NCBI RefSeq assembly: GCF_000378145.1
Contig: NZ_KB899277.1
Location: 434,001 to 498,000 of the forward strand
Direction of reading: 5' to 3'
From: Saccharibacillus kuerlensis DSM 22868
GTDB taxonomy: Bacteria; Bacillota; Bacilli; Paenibacillales; Paenibacillaceae
Length of the DNA stretch: 64,000 bases
Shown: in pieces, positions 1-9,449 of the stretch
How the letters are laid out: each line of letters opens with the position of its first letter
How positions within the stretch are numbered: position 1 is the stretch's first letter
Program-made: the position numbers and the translations under genes
The notes under the pieces: model-generated
What the model was told of the DNA's origin: nothing
The model's input: only the letters and a program-made list of their open reading frames with translations
Databases searched by the model: none

Positions 1-1258
1 CTTTGACCGGAATGACACCCCATGCGAGAGCCAGACGACGCAGCGTTTGCTCCTGTGTCGTTACCGCGATGATTGGAGCGATTGGACGGTACTTGGAGAT
101 CATACGCGCTGTTGTACCCGACTGCGTCGAAGTCACGATCGCCTTGACGTCCAGGTTCCATGCCGCGTGAGCAACCGATTGGCTGATCGACTCGGTAACG
201 GATTTTTGCTGCGCTTCGCTTTGTTTTTTCAGGATCTCGCGGTTAGCCATTGCAGACTCCGCTTTCTCCGCGATACGGGACATCGTTTGTACCGATTCCA
301 TTGGGTACTTGCCGGCAGCTGTTTCGCCGGACAGCATGATTGCGTCTGTTCCGTCAAGGATCGCATTAGCCACGTCGCTCGCTTCAGCGCGAGTCGGGCG
401 TGGATTGCGCTGCATGGAATCGAGCATTTGTGTTGCCGTGATAACCGGTTTGCCGGCACGGTTGCACTTCTCGATCATCTGCTTTTGAACCAGAGGAACT
501 TCTTCCGCCGGAATTTCAACGCCCAGGTCGCCGCGGGCAACCATCAGGCCGTCGGATACTTCCAGAATTTCATCCAGGTTGTCGACGCCTTCCTGGTTTT
601 CGATTTTGGAAATGATCTGAATGTGCTCTGCGTTGTGCTTTTTCAGCAGCTCGCGAATTTCCAGCACATCGCTCGCTTTGCGGACGAACGAAGCGGCGAT
701 AAAGTCAACGCCTTGTTCAATACCAAATACGATATCGTTTGTATCCTTTTCCGTAATACCTGGCAGCGAAATGCTTACGCCCGGTACGTTCACGCCTTTA
801 CGGCTTTTGATTTGTCCGCCGTTAACGATGCTGCACTTGATTTCCGTACCTTCCACTTCCGTAACCGTCAGGCCAATCAGGCCGTCATCGATCAGAATTG
901 TGGAACCAACCGATACGTCATTCGGCAGATCTTGGTAAGATACGGACAGACGATTTTTGTCGCCAGCGATTTCTTCCGTCGTCAGCGTAATGCTTTCGCC
1001 TTCTACCAGATCAAGCGGCTCGACCGCAATTTTGCCTGTGCGGATTTCCGGCCCTTTGGTGTCCAACAGCAGAGCAACGCTCTTGCCGAGTTCTTGGCAC
1101 GCCTGACGGATATTTTTAATGCGGTTGCCGTGCTCTTCGAAATCACCGTGGGAGAAGTTCATTCGAGCGACGTTCATGCCCGCCATAATCAATTTCTTTG
1201 TGTTTTCCAGCGATTCGCTTGCCGGTCCGATCGTACATACGATTTTCGTTTTGCGCAT
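1..1258 (-). CDS. pyk: Pyruvate kinase, N-terminal 419 codons (cut by window edge)
   Basis: Glycolytic enzyme that converts phosphoenolpyruvate and ADP to pyruvate and ATP in the cytosol. The minus-strand reading frame starts at an ATG (1258) preceded by a GGAGG-type site and begins [16 protein letters not shown], the classic pyruvate kinase N-terminus. Further motifs are [21 protein letters not shown], the catalytic-lysine strand [10 protein letters not shown], the signature [11 protein letters not shown], and [12 protein letters not shown]. The frame is open to the left edge, so the C-terminal allosteric domain is missing; Bacillus-type enzymes usually carry an extra phosphohistidine-like domain beyond that, which cannot be checked here. 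It lies 268 bases downstream of accA. In relatives pfkA normally sits between accA and pyk, but here it does not. Identity is certain from the motifs. Confidence 0.97.
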   Translation of the reverse strand, partial: MRKTKIVCTIGPASESLENTKKLIMAGMNVARMNFSHGDFEEHGNRIKNIRQACQELGKSVALLLDTKGPEIRTGKIAVEPLDLVEGESITLTTEEIAGDKNRLSVSYQDLPNDVSVGSTILIDDGLIGLTVTEVEGTEIKCSIVNGGQIKSRKGVNVPGVSISLPGITEKDTNDIVFGIEQGVDFIAASFVRKASDVLEIRELLKKHNAEHIQIISKIENQEGVDNLDEILEVSDGLMVARGDLGVEIPAEEVPLVQKQMIEKCNRAGKPVITATQMLDSMQRNPRPTRAEASDVANAILDGTDAIMLSGETAAGKYPMESVQTMSRIAEKAESAMANREILKKQSEAQQKSVTESISQSVAHAAWNLDVKAIVTSTQSGTTARMISKYRPIAPIIAVTTQEQTLRRLALAWGVIPVK

Positions 1259-1526
1259 TTGGGTTCCTCCGTTTTATGATCTCTGACGATCTCTGTTTGG
1301 GTCTCTTAAGGAGACTCTCTGTCTGTTTTGCTGCTTCTTTCTACAAACGGAAAATTTATTGCCATCGATCTGCCCCGGACATGAAAAAAGAGACCGGTGC
1401 GCAGTGCCCCGACCTCTCTGTGATTCGCGTTCGGAAGTCGGTTTGCGGATGGTCATAAAATCCTCACCAACAATTAAATCTACACTAAAAACGCGATTTT
1501 GTATAGGTTTTAAAAGTAAAAATTGC
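1259..1526 (-). promoter_or_regulatory. accA-pyk intergenic leader with near-palindrome and short direct repeat
   Basis: This 268-base gap contains a T-rich hairpin-like sequence at about 1384-1420, probably a weak accA terminator. It also has a near-palindrome GTCTCTTAAGGAGAC at 1301-1315 and a tandem AGAGATC motif at about 1277-1294, all just before the pyk ribosome binding site. pyk may therefore have its own promoter and leader. No recognised riboswitch or clear sigma-A promoter was found. Confidence 0.35.
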
Positions 1527-2501
1527 TCAGGAATTCGGTAAAATCCGTCCGGAAGCATACTGTCCGATCTTACGGAATTTCTCGTAACGGTCATTAATCA
1601 GACCCTGCTCGTCCAGTAATGCCAATTCATCCAGATGGCGAGCCAACGATTCATGAATCGCCAATCCCGTCGCTTCGTAATCACGATGCGCTCCGCCCCG
1701 CGGTTCCGGCACAATGTCTTCGATTACTTTCATCTCCAGCAGGTCTGAAGCGGTAATTCTCATCGCTTCTGCCGCCTGATCCGCCTTGGAAGCATCCTTC
1801 CACAAAATAGAGGCCGCTCCGTTCGGCGAAATTGCCGCATAAATCGCATTTTCCAGCATCAGAACGCGATTGCCTACGCCGAGCGCAAGAGCGCCTCCGC
1901 TGCCTCCTTCGCCGATTACGACACAGATTACCGGTACTTTAAGCATCGCCATATCGCGCAGATTGCGTGCAATCGCTTCGGATTGACCCCGCTCCTCCGC
2001 CGTATTGCCGGGATAGGCGCCTTTAGTATCAATAAACGTAATAATCGGACGGCCGAATTTCTCCGCCTGCTGCATCAACCGCAGCGCTTTCCGGAATCCC
2101 TCAGGATGGGGACTACCGAAGAAACGGGCGATATTATCCTTCGTGTCCTTGCCTCTCTGATGACCGATAACCGTGACCGGCGTACCGCGGAAACGCGCTA
2201 GGCCGCCTACAACCGCCATATCGTCACCGAACAGCCGATCTCCGTGCAGTTCAATGAAATCCGTGAACACATAAGGAATCAGATCAAGCGTCGTCGGACG
2301 CTGATGGTGACGTGCCAAATGCATTTTCTGGGCCGGTGTTACATTCGTATAAATTTCATGCTGAAGCTGCGCATAGCGCTCCTCCAGCCGGGAGATTTCG
2401 TCACTGAAATCAATCCCTTTTTCCTGTCCGAACTGCTTAAGCTCGTCGATCTTCTTGCGCAGCTCTACAAGAGGCTGTTCAAACGTCAATTCCCCTGCCA
2501 T
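1527..2501 (-). CDS. accA: Acetyl-CoA carboxylase carboxyltransferase subunit alpha
   Basis: Alpha half of the carboxyltransferase that moves CO2 from biotinyl-BCCP to acetyl-CoA, giving malonyl-CoA for fatty acid synthesis. The 324-residue length is normal for the family. The N-terminal coiled helix ([19 protein letters not shown]), the crotonase-fold segments [15 protein letters not shown] and [17 protein letters not shown], and the oxyanion-type glycine stretch [16 protein letters not shown] are all present. The ATG at 2501 follows an AAAGGAGGGG site. It lies 4 bases behind accD, so the two subunits are co-transcribed and probably translationally coupled, as expected for an equimolar complex. 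Confidence 0.97.
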   Translation of the reverse strand: MAGELTFEQPLVELRKKIDELKQFGQEKGIDFSDEISRLEERYAQLQHEIYTNVTPAQKMHLARHHQRPTTLDLIPYVFTDFIELHGDRLFGDDMAVVGGLARFRGTPVTVIGHQRGKDTKDNIARFFGSPHPEGFRKALRLMQQAEKFGRPIITFIDTKGAYPGNTAEERGQSEAIARNLRDMAMLKVPVICVVIGEGGSGGALALGVGNRVLMLENAIYAAISPNGAASILWKDASKADQAAEAMRITASDLLEMKVIEDIVPEPRGGAHRDYEATGLAIHESLARHLDELALLDEQGLINDRYEKFRKIGQYASGRILPNS

Positions 2502-2505
2502 TCGT

Positions 2506-3402
2506 TTAGAGCCCCTCCTTTTTACTGTGCATGCCGATCAATTTGCCCAGCATTGCTTTCATTTCTTTGCGATGCACGACCAAATCCAGCTGTCCATGCT
2601 GCATATTGAATTCAGCTGTCTGGAAGTCGTCGGGCAGCTTCTGACGAATCGTCTGCTCGATGACAATGCGACCGGCGAAGCCGAATGCGGCTTTCGGTTC
2701 CGCGATGATGATATCTCCAAGCATAGCGAAACTGGCTGACACTCCGCCCATCGTAGGATCGGTGATAACCGACAGATACAGTCCGCCTTTTTCCGCAAAC
2801 TGCCCCAAAGCAGCACTCGTCTTAGCCATCTGCATCAAGCTGAGGATACTTTCCTGCATACGTGCTCCGCCCGAAGTTGAGAAAATGATGAGCGGCAAAC
2901 CATATTCTCCGGCGTGTTCGATAATCCGTGTGATTTTTTCGCCGACTGCCGATCCCATACTTCCGCTGAAAAAGTCGAAGCTCATGACCGCAACTGCGAC
3001 AGGCTGACCATTAATAGCACCTTCGCCGGTAACGACCGCTTCATTCAATCCCGATTTCAGCTTCTGCTCTTCGAGTTTACCGGCATAGCCCGGGAATTCG
3101 AGAGGATCGATCGAAACAACATCGTTGTCATGCTCAACGAAGCTGCCTTCATCCAGAGTCATTGCTATGCGCTCCATGGCGTTCAGCCGCATATGATGAC
3201 CGCAGGAAGGACATACTTTCAAATTTTTCTCCAGTTCCTTGCTGTACTGGATAGTGCCGCATTTGCTGCATTTATTCATAAGCCCTTCCGGTATCTCCCG
3301 CTTTGGACGCTGCTGCGTCTCCGCTTCGCCGCTACCGGCACTACGGTCGGGAGGAAGGGTTGCGTACTTTCTCTTTTTCTGAAATAAATCCTTGAACACC
3401 AC
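2506..3402 (-). CDS. accD: Acetyl-CoA carboxylase carboxyltransferase subunit beta
   Basis: Beta subunit of acetyl-CoA carboxylase carboxyltransferase, partner of AccA. The 298-residue protein has an N-terminal zinc ribbon with Cys45, Cys48, Cys64 and Cys67 (CSKCG and CPSCG), followed by the crotonase-type catalytic domain. Recognisable segments include [16 protein letters not shown], the GGARMQES motif and [16 protein letters not shown]. The start is a GTG at 3402, with a second GTG at 3399 directly after it; an AGAGGTG site fits either. Residues 15-38 form a polar, low-complexity leader before the zinc ribbon. Confidence 0.97.
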   Translation of the reverse strand: MVFKDLFQKKRKYATLPPDRSAGSGEAETQQRPKREIPEGLMNKCSKCGTIQYSKELEKNLKVCPSCGHHMRLNAMERIAMTLDEGSFVEHDNDVVSIDPLEFPGYAGKLEEQKLKSGLNEAVVTGEGAINGQPVAVAVMSFDFFSGSMGSAVGEKITRIIEHAGEYGLPLIIFSTSGGARMQESILSLMQMAKTSAALGQFAEKGGLYLSVITDPTMGGVSASFAMLGDIIIAEPKAAFGFAGRIVIEQTIRQKLPDDFQTAEFNMQHGQLDLVVHRKEMKAMLGKLIGMHSKKEGL

Positions 3403-3500
3403 TACACCTCTTCAGCCGTTATTTGGCGGGCCTCGCCTTGAAGGTCGATCTTGACACCGTGCTCACTCTCGCGCTTGATCCCGGCCGGAACCGGCAGCTT

Positions 3501-3695
3501 TTAGGGATGCAAAATAAAATTCAGCACCTCTTGAATTTCTTCAAGCTCGCCGGAAGGGACCAAAATCTCGAACTGCTGTTTGGACATGTTGACGGGACGG
3601 ATTTTGACAAGAAATCCTTCGTCGGTCAGCCTGCTACTGAGCTTCTCCGCCTTTTTAGCGGTAGAGGCGATATAAATCACCGTCCACATGAACAA
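3501..3695 (-). CDS. Small conserved protein between dnaE and accD (64 aa)
   Basis: A short protein with an alpha-beta look: a beta strand WTVIYIAS, a helix TAKKAEKLSSRLTDEG, a strand FLVKIRPV, a strand QQFEILVP and a helix GELEEIQEVLNFIL. This resembles a ferredoxin-like or DUF2007-type signal-transducing fold, but I do not recognise a characterised family member. A strong AAGGGGG site lies 6 bases before a TTG (3695) and 12 before an in-frame ATG (3689); spacing favours TTG. It sits between dnaE and accD in the same orientation. Function unknown. Confidence 0.7.
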   Translation of the reverse strand: MFMWTVIYIASTAKKAEKLSSRLTDEGFLVKIRPVNMSKQQFEILVPSGELEEIQEVLNFILHP

Positions 3696-3877
3696 ATATG
3701 TCCCCCTTGTCGACTGCCCGAATGAACCCGTATCCCCGCATAATGGCTTAATGATACCATAAGGCTGTTTTTTTTAGCAACAGAATCGGTCTGGGCACCG
3801 TAGAACGGACGAAAGAGCAAAGCCGGCATGCCTGTACAAGACGCGCCGGCTCTACAAATATCAACAGCGAACAAATC

Positions 3878-6800
3878 TTATTTCACGCGGACCGTTCCGC
3901 TGCCGAGCAGCCCTTCCATTTGTGCAAACAATTCCGGAGAAGGCTGAATTCGGTAAGCGTCGCTCAGAGCAATCAGCTTCTGGGTGTCTTCATAGAAAAG
4001 AAGCGTCGGCATGGGTCCAGGATGATTCTGCAGCATAGCTTTAAGCGCTTCGAGCAGCTCTGGATTCCGGCGGCCTTCCGCAATCTTGATGAAGACGCGC
4101 TGCGTCGGCACATCCGGCCTTACCGCAGCAGAGGCTGCACTGCCGGAAGCTCCAGGCGGAGCCTCCGAGACGGATGAATGAGTCCGTCCGCCTTTCTCTG
4201 AAGGCTTGACTGCGTCTGCCGAAGCGGCGTTTGCTGTACTGCGGGAAGTTCGGGCAGGACGGCCCTGACTTTGAGCGGCACCGCGTGCTTCGCTGCGGGC
4301 GAGAAGACCGCGCACGGCTTCTTCGCCAAGCGGCAGTACCGTGTCGGCAAGGAGCTTGAACCCTTCGTCCTGCTGCTGCACCTTCGCTCGCAGTGCAATC
4401 AGAGCGCCCGGCAGCATCGCTTCCTGGCTCCGCTTCCACACTTCGGGGAACAGCACGAGTTCGCAGCGCTCGATCTGATCTTCGATCTCGGCGAAGGCCA
4501 TTGCCTTACCCTGCTTGGTCGTAATCGTTTTGAGGCTGACGACCATCCCCGCCGTTACAGTGTGACTTTCATCGGGAGCCTCGCCCAGCTCCATCAGCTT
4601 CTGGGCCCCGGTCTCATCCAGCGTCCGCTCGTAATCGTCCAACGGATGCCCGGACAAATACAAACCCAGCAGTTCGCGTTCCAGATCAAGCTGCTCCGTT
4701 CCTGTATACTCACGTACATCAGGATATTCGATCTCCCAGTTCGGCGTCTCGATAAAGTCGAACATCTGGATCTGAAAATCTTCGCGTTCCTTGCGCCACT
4801 TGGCGGCGGCATCAAGCGCTTCGTCCAGCATGGCAAGCTGCTGCGCACGGTGTCCCGGCAGCGAATCGAATGCGCCGGCTTGAATCAGCGCCTCGATCAC
4901 ACGGCGGTTGCATGTCTTCGGATCGACCCGTCTGCAGAAGTCGAGCAAACTTTCGAAAGGCTGCTTCGCACGTTCTTCCATCAAATTGCGAATCGCATTG
5001 GTCCCGACATTTTTGATTGCAGCCAGTCCAAATCTCAGGCTCGGTATTCCGTTTTCTTCCGAAGGTGTAAACAGCATGCCGCTCTTGTTCACGTCCGGCG
5101 GCAGTACCGGAATATTCATCCGTCGGGTCTCCACGACATATTCGGCTACCTTGCGATGGTTGCCGGTAACCGCCGCAAGCATCGACGCCATAAATTCGAC
5201 CGGATAATGCGCCTTAAGATAGGCGGTCTGGAACGCCAACACACCGTAAGCCGCAGCGTGAGCACGAGGGAATCCATAATCGGCGAAACGAACAATCATG
5301 TCGTATACCTTGTTGGCATCTTCCTCGCTGTAATGCTGACCCAGACTGCCGCGGACAAAGTGCTCGCGTTCCTGATCCAGCGTCTCCCGCTTCTTCTTCG
5401 ATACGGCGCGCCGCAGCAAATCCGCTTCCCCGAGTGAAAATCCGGCCATCGTGGAGGCGATCTGCATAATCTGTTCCTGGTACACGATAATGCCGTGCGT
5501 GTCTTCCAGAATCGGCCGCAGATCTTCGTGCGGATATTCGGCCGTTACCGCTCCGTGTTTAACTTGAATATAATTCGGAATGAATTCCATCGGACCCGGA
5601 CGATACAGAGCGACAACGGAAATGATATCTTCAATGACCGAAGGTTTCATTTCTTTCATCACCCGGCGTATGCCTGGAGATTCCAGCTGAAAGACACCTG
5701 TCGTATCTCCGCGCCCGAGCAGTTCATACGTCCCCGGATCGTTGTCGGAAACTTTTTTGAAATCAACTGCCGCCCCGGTACGCTCTGCAATCCAGTTCTG
5801 GCAGCGCTCGATGATCGACAGTGTACGCAGGCCGAGGAAGTCCATCTTAAGCAGTCCAACGGATTCCAGACTTTCCATCGGGTACTGCGTCAGCGCGGTC
5901 TTCTCTCCGCCTTCCTGCAGCGGAACATAATCTGTCAGTGGGCCTCGTGCAATTACGACCCCGGCAGCATGTGTCGAGGCGTGACGCGGCATTCCTTCGA
6001 CTCTCCGGGCCATGTCGATCAGCTTTTTCGTATCGGGCGATGCATCAACCCGCTCGCGCAGCGCGGTATTCTGGGACAGCGCCCGATCAATCGTCATACC
6101 GACCTGTACAGGAATCAGCTTGGCCGTTCTGTCGACATCGCTGTAAGGCAGCGCAAGCACACGTCCTACGTCGCGTACAGCAGCACGGGCAGCCAATGTT
6201 CCGAATGTGATGATCTGTGCAACGCGATCAGAACCATATTTGTCCGTCACATAAGCAATTACCTCGTCACGACGTTCGTCACTAAAATCGATATCAATAT
6301 CGGGCATCGTAATTCGCGCAGGATTCAGGAAGCGTTCGAACAGCAAATTGTACTTGATCGGGTCGACATCGGTAATGCCGAGCGTGTAAGCGACAAGACT
6401 GCCTGCCGACGAGCCCCGTCCGGGTCCCGTGACAATTTTTTGTTCATGCGCATAACGGATAAAGTCCCACACAATCAGAAAGTAATCGGAAAAGCCCATC
6501 GTGCCGATAACGCCCAGCTCATATTCCAATCGTTGATCCAGCTTGGCCCGGTACTCCGGCTCATCCCATTGGGGCATGCTGCCGTAACGGTGCCGAAGCC
6601 CTTCGCTGCAGAGATCGATTAGAAATTCCTGCGGCGATTTGCCTTCCGGCAGCGGCTGATACTCAGGCAAAATCGAGCGGCCAAGTTCAATTTCCAGCTG
6701 ACACTGCTCCGCAATTTTAGCCGTGTTTTCCAGTGCTTTAGGCAGATGAGGGAACAACTTCGCCATCTCTGCGCCGCTTTTCAGGTACAACTGACGAGTA

Positions 6801-7513
6801 GGGATGCGCAAACGTTCTTCATCCTCTACCGTCTTGCCGGTACCGATGCAGATCAGTACATCTTGAACTTCGGCGTCCGGTTCGGCCAAATAATGCGAAT
6901 CGTTGGTGACAATCAGCTCTACGCCGATTTCTTCCGCCAACGCGATCAGCATCGGGTTTACTTTCTTCTGCTCTGCAATTCCATGATCCTGCAGCTCGAT
7001 GTAGAAGTTTTCTCCAAAAATCTCTTTGTACCGCAGTGCGGCAGCTTTAGCTTCTTCCGGTCGTCCATTCAGAAAGTGCTGTGGGATCTCCCCCCCGATG
7101 CAAGCACTGGTACACACAATCCCTTCGCTGTACTGCTTCAGAACCTCACGATCGATTCGGGGCTTGTAATGAAATCCTTCCAAATGACCGGCCGAACACA
7201 TTTTCATTAGATTGCGGTATCCGGTCTCGTTTTTCGCCAGCAGCAGCAAATGATAGATCGGCTGATCTTTGCGATTGGCCCTGTCGTGCCGTGAGCCCGA
7301 CGTATAATAAGCCTCAAAGCCGAGAATCGGCTTGATGCCGGCGGCCCGGCATGCTTTGTAAAACGGAATGGCGCCATACATGACGCCATGGTCGGTCAGC
7401 GCGAGCGATTTCATACCGAGCTCGGCCGCACGCCCTACCAGTTCCTTGATCCTCGCCGCTCCGTCGAGCAGACTGTATTCGCTGTGTACATGCAGATGGA
7501 CAAAATCGTTCAT
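3878..7513 (-). CDS. dnaE: DNA polymerase III subunit alpha (DnaE)
   Basis: Replicative C-family DNA polymerase. In Bacillales, DnaE works with PolC and extends primers. Domains in order: PHP domain from residue 1 (HLHVHSEYSLLDG, metal-type histidines), palm/catalytic domain with the aspartate motif PDIDIDFSDERRDE near residue 400, thumb and fingers (YRPGPMEFIPNYI, GFPRAHAAAYG), a helix-hairpin-helix region (KTCNRRVIEALIQAGAFD), and an OB-fold near residue 1000. At 1211 residues it is longer than the usual 1110-1160. The excess is an Ala/Ser/Gly/Arg-rich linker at about 1072-1135 before a compact C-terminal domain. The ATG follows an AAGGGGG site. Identity is certain. Confidence 0.98.
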   Translation of the reverse strand: MNDFVHLHVHSEYSLLDGAARIKELVGRAAELGMKSLALTDHGVMYGAIPFYKACRAAGIKPILGFEAYYTSGSRHDRANRKDQPIYHLLLLAKNETGYRNLMKMCSAGHLEGFHYKPRIDREVLKQYSEGIVCTSACIGGEIPQHFLNGRPEEAKAAALRYKEIFGENFYIELQDHGIAEQKKVNPMLIALAEEIGVELIVTNDSHYLAEPDAEVQDVLICIGTGKTVEDEERLRIPTRQLYLKSGAEMAKLFPHLPKALENTAKIAEQCQLEIELGRSILPEYQPLPEGKSPQEFLIDLCSEGLRHRYGSMPQWDEPEYRAKLDQRLEYELGVIGTMGFSDYFLIVWDFIRYAHEQKIVTGPGRGSSAGSLVAYTLGITDVDPIKYNLLFERFLNPARITMPDIDIDFSDERRDEVIAYVTDKYGSDRVAQIITFGTLAARAAVRDVGRVLALPYSDVDRTAKLIPVQVGMTIDRALSQNTALRERVDASPDTKKLIDMARRVEGMPRHASTHAAGVVIARGPLTDYVPLQEGGEKTALTQYPMESLESVGLLKMDFLGLRTLSIIERCQNWIAERTGAAVDFKKVSDNDPGTYELLGRGDTTGVFQLESPGIRRVMKEMKPSVIEDIISVVALYRPGPMEFIPNYIQVKHGAVTAEYPHEDLRPILEDTHGIIVYQEQIMQIASTMAGFSLGEADLLRRAVSKKKRETLDQEREHFVRGSLGQHYSEEDANKVYDMIVRFADYGFPRAHAAAYGVLAFQTAYLKAHYPVEFMASMLAAVTGNHRKVAEYVVETRRMNIPVLPPDVNKSGMLFTPSEENGIPSLRFGLAAIKNVGTNAIRNLMEERAKQPFESLLDFCRRVDPKTCNRRVIEALIQAGAFDSLPGHRAQQLAMLDEALDAAAKWRKEREDFQIQMFDFIETPNWEIEYPDVREYTGTEQLDLERELLGLYLSGHPLDDYERTLDETGAQKLMELGEAPDESHTVTAGMVVSLKTITTKQGKAMAFAEIEDQIERCELVLFPEVWKRSQEAMLPGALIALRAKVQQQDEGFKLLADTVLPLGEEAVRGLLARSEARGAAQSQGRPARTSRSTANAASADAVKPSEKGGRTHSSVSEAPPGASGSAASAAVRPDVPTQRVFIKIAEGRRNPELLEALKAMLQNHPGPMPTLLFYEDTQKLIALSDAYRIQPSPELFAQMEGLLGSGTVRVK

Positions 7514-7541
7514 GCGGACGCTCCCCCTTTTCCGTTCAATG

Positions 7542-8876
7542 TTAGCCGTTTTCGATCGAATGCAGCGTCATGATCGCTTTGGATACCGTCTGGTCCTGGT
7601 GCGAAATCGCAATTTCCAACCGGCAGATCCGGCGTCCAAGTTCCAATACGAGCGGCATGACTGTCACCGCATCCTCGATCTGAACCGGACGAATAAAATA
7701 CGTACTCATATTGTCAACGACATAATCGTTGCCGCTGTAGTCCTTCGCCATGCGCAGTGCGGCCTGGATCATGACGGATGTCATCACGCCTTCCGATATC
7801 GTGCCAAGATCGGTCGCCATCTGGGGTGTAATAAATCCGTGAAAAAAGAGTCGACCTTCTTCATCTCTCTCTTCGGCAAAACCGTTCCATATCAGATGAT
7901 CGAATGTCTCGCCCAGGCTGCTCTGCTCGCGTGCGTCGCGCATAGCCTGCAGAACTTCGCGCCGTGTCAGCACGCCCGCCAGTTTGCGATTGCGATCGAC
8001 AACCGGAAGAAAATCGATTCCTTCCCAAGTCATAATCTGCGCCGCGGAGGCCAGCGAAGTCAGCATACCTGCCGTTACGGGACTGCGTACCATCGCCCGT
8101 TCGATCGTCTGGCCAGATTCGAGATTCTCAATATCCCTGCGGCTGACGATACCAAGCACCCGGTTCCATTCATCGGTTACAGGGAAACTTGTCGCTCCGG
8201 TACGCTCCGATATGCGCCGAAAATCTTCTTGAGTACTGGTAGTTTTCAAGGAGTACGGCTTCGGCTTCAGACCGATCAGATCTTCCACCAACATGATTTT
8301 TTTCTTGATCAGTCGATCGAAAATCGCCCGGTTAATCATTGATGCGACCGTAAATGTATCGTGACGCGAGGATATAATGGGCAGGCCAAGGCGGTCCGCA
8401 AGACTTTTGACTTCGCGGCTCGTTCCGAACCCGCCGGTAATCAGCACGCCCGCTCCATGTTCAATAGCAAGCGAATGCGCATTCTCACGGTTGCCTACAA
8501 TCAGCAGGCTGCCTGTGTCGATGTAACGTGCCATTGCATCGACTTTCATAGCCCCAATCACATATTTGTGCAGCGTGATGGACAGCCCTTCATTGCCTCC
8601 GAGTACATGTCCTTCTACAATATCGACAACGTCTGCAAAGGTCAGTTGATCCGTGATATTACGCGGCTTCTTTTCTACACGGACGGTTCCGATCCGCTCT
8701 TTCGTAATCACGATGCCGAGCGTTTCGGCTTCTTTGACAGCACGATAGGCCGTTCCTTCACTGACGCCCATTTCCTTGGCCAGTTTGCGGACGGAGATCT
8801 TGGTGCCGACCTTCAGCTGCTCGATATGCTGCAGCAGCTGCTCGTGCTTCGTCACGGTTTGCTCATGCCCTTCCAA
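7542..8876 (-). CDS. ytoI: YtoI-type regulator: HTH, DRTGG, CBS pair, hot-dog domain
   Basis: A multidomain cytosolic regulator of unknown ligand. It has an N-terminal winged helix (KISVRKLAKEMGVSEGTAYRAVKEAE, first ~60 residues), a DRTGG domain (LLIVGNRENAHSLAIEHGAGVLITGGF), a CBS pair at about 190-310 (SFPVTDEWNRVLGIVSRRDI; FLPVVDRNRKLAGVLTRREVLQ), and a C-terminal hot-dog thioesterase-like domain ending YVVDNMSTYFIRPVQIEDAV. The order matches B. subtilis YtoI. I place the start at a TTG (8876) with a GGAGAGGAG site 8 bases upstream. An upstream ATG (8918) lies at or before the inferred transcription start, since a TATAAT element is at 8920-8925. CBS domains suggest adenine-nucleotide sensing; that is inference. 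Confidence 0.9.
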   Translation of the reverse strand: MEGHEQTVTKHEQLLQHIEQLKVGTKISVRKLAKEMGVSEGTAYRAVKEAETLGIVITKERIGTVRVEKKPRNITDQLTFADVVDIVEGHVLGGNEGLSITLHKYVIGAMKVDAMARYIDTGSLLIVGNRENAHSLAIEHGAGVLITGGFGTSREVKSLADRLGLPIISSRHDTFTVASMINRAIFDRLIKKKIMLVEDLIGLKPKPYSLKTTSTQEDFRRISERTGATSFPVTDEWNRVLGIVSRRDIENLESGQTIERAMVRSPVTAGMLTSLASAAQIMTWEGIDFLPVVDRNRKLAGVLTRREVLQAMRDAREQSSLGETFDHLIWNGFAEERDEEGRLFFHGFITPQMATDLGTISEGVMTSVMIQAALRMAKDYSGNDYVVDNMSTYFIRPVQIEDAVTVMPLVLELGRRICRLEIAISHQDQTVSKAIMTLHSIENG

Positions 8877-8919
8877 CTGTTGTACTCCTCTCCAGAAATC
8901 TGTATTATGCTGTTTCACT

Positions 8920-8925
8920 ATTATA
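8920..8925 (-). promoter_or_regulatory. Candidate -10 element of ytoI
   Basis: A perfect TATAAT on the minus strand lies about 45 bases upstream of the TTG start of ytoI. The matching -35 is poor (ATTTTC at 17-base spacing). It helps decide the start, because the ATG at 8918 would fall at or upstream of the transcript's 5' end. Confidence 0.5.
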
Positions 8926-8969
8926 ACATAAATATCCGTATTGAAAATTGTTCACCACCCTGAGGAAAA

Positions 8970-9002
8970 AGCAAAAAGCCCCGGTATTCCCAAGGGAAAC
9001 CG
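8970..9002 (-). terminator. Intrinsic terminator after yheA
   Basis: The hairpin has arms CGGTTTCCC and GGGAATACCG (minus strand), followed by GGGCTTTTTGCTTTTTC. It lies downstream of yheA and upstream of ytoI. Confidence 0.7.
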
Positions 9003-9052
9003 AGACCTCGTTTCATGAATAGGTGTTCAGGGATTTCTTATTTATGCTGCAA

Positions 9053-9397
9053 TTAGCGCGGGTCGTACATATTCGCCAAGCTGTCGGAAATGATCTTGTT
9101 CACGTCCTGAATAATTACGCTCAAGCGCTGTTCAGCATCGAACAGACGACGGATATTCAAGTTCAGGCTGAGCACTTCAAACAATTTCTCCATCTGTTCC
9201 ATTTCTTCCTGTGGAGGCATGTCTCCGCTCATCATTCGCTGTTGAATGTTCATTTGGCGTGTACGGAAATCGTCCAGCATGCGTTTGCTCTCCGTGTCGA
9301 CTTCGATCAGTTTCAGTGCGGCCGTAATATCCTGCACTTCTTGGCTTTCCTGGAGCGACTTTGCGAGGTCGTGAGCCTTATCGTAAATGTTCGTCAT
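9053..9397 (-). CDS. yheA: YheA/YlbF-family protein (UPF0342)
   Basis: A 114-residue, almost entirely helical and charged protein (IYDKAHDLAKSLQESQEV...DFRTRQMNIQQRMMSGDMPPQEEMEQMEKLFEVLSLN...LFDAEQRLSVIIQDVNKII). It matches the YheA branch of the YlbF/YmcA fold. In B. subtilis the YlbF and YmcA members act with YaaT on RNase Y and developmental regulation; YheA itself is poorly characterised. The ATG follows a GGAGATC site. It is probably monocistronic, with a terminator just downstream. Confidence 0.85.
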   Translation of the reverse strand: MTNIYDKAHDLAKSLQESQEVQDITAALKLIEVDTESKRMLDDFRTRQMNIQQRMMSGDMPPQEEMEQMEKLFEVLSLNLNIRRLFDAEQRLSVIIQDVNKIISDSLANMYDPR

Positions 9398-9449
9398 AGG
9401 TAGTAGATCTCCTTTTGGGGCTTTCCCCCGCTTTTATTTGAATCTTTTT

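Noticed and set aside
47-1279. Long plus-strand open frame opposite pyruvate kinase
   Set aside because: It is an antisense shadow: the minus strand encodes pyruvate kinase with all motifs, and the plus frame has no coherent domain or ribosome binding site.
4271-6622. Two long plus-strand open frames opposite dnaE
   Set aside because: Antisense shadows of DNA polymerase III alpha; no start sites and implausible composition.
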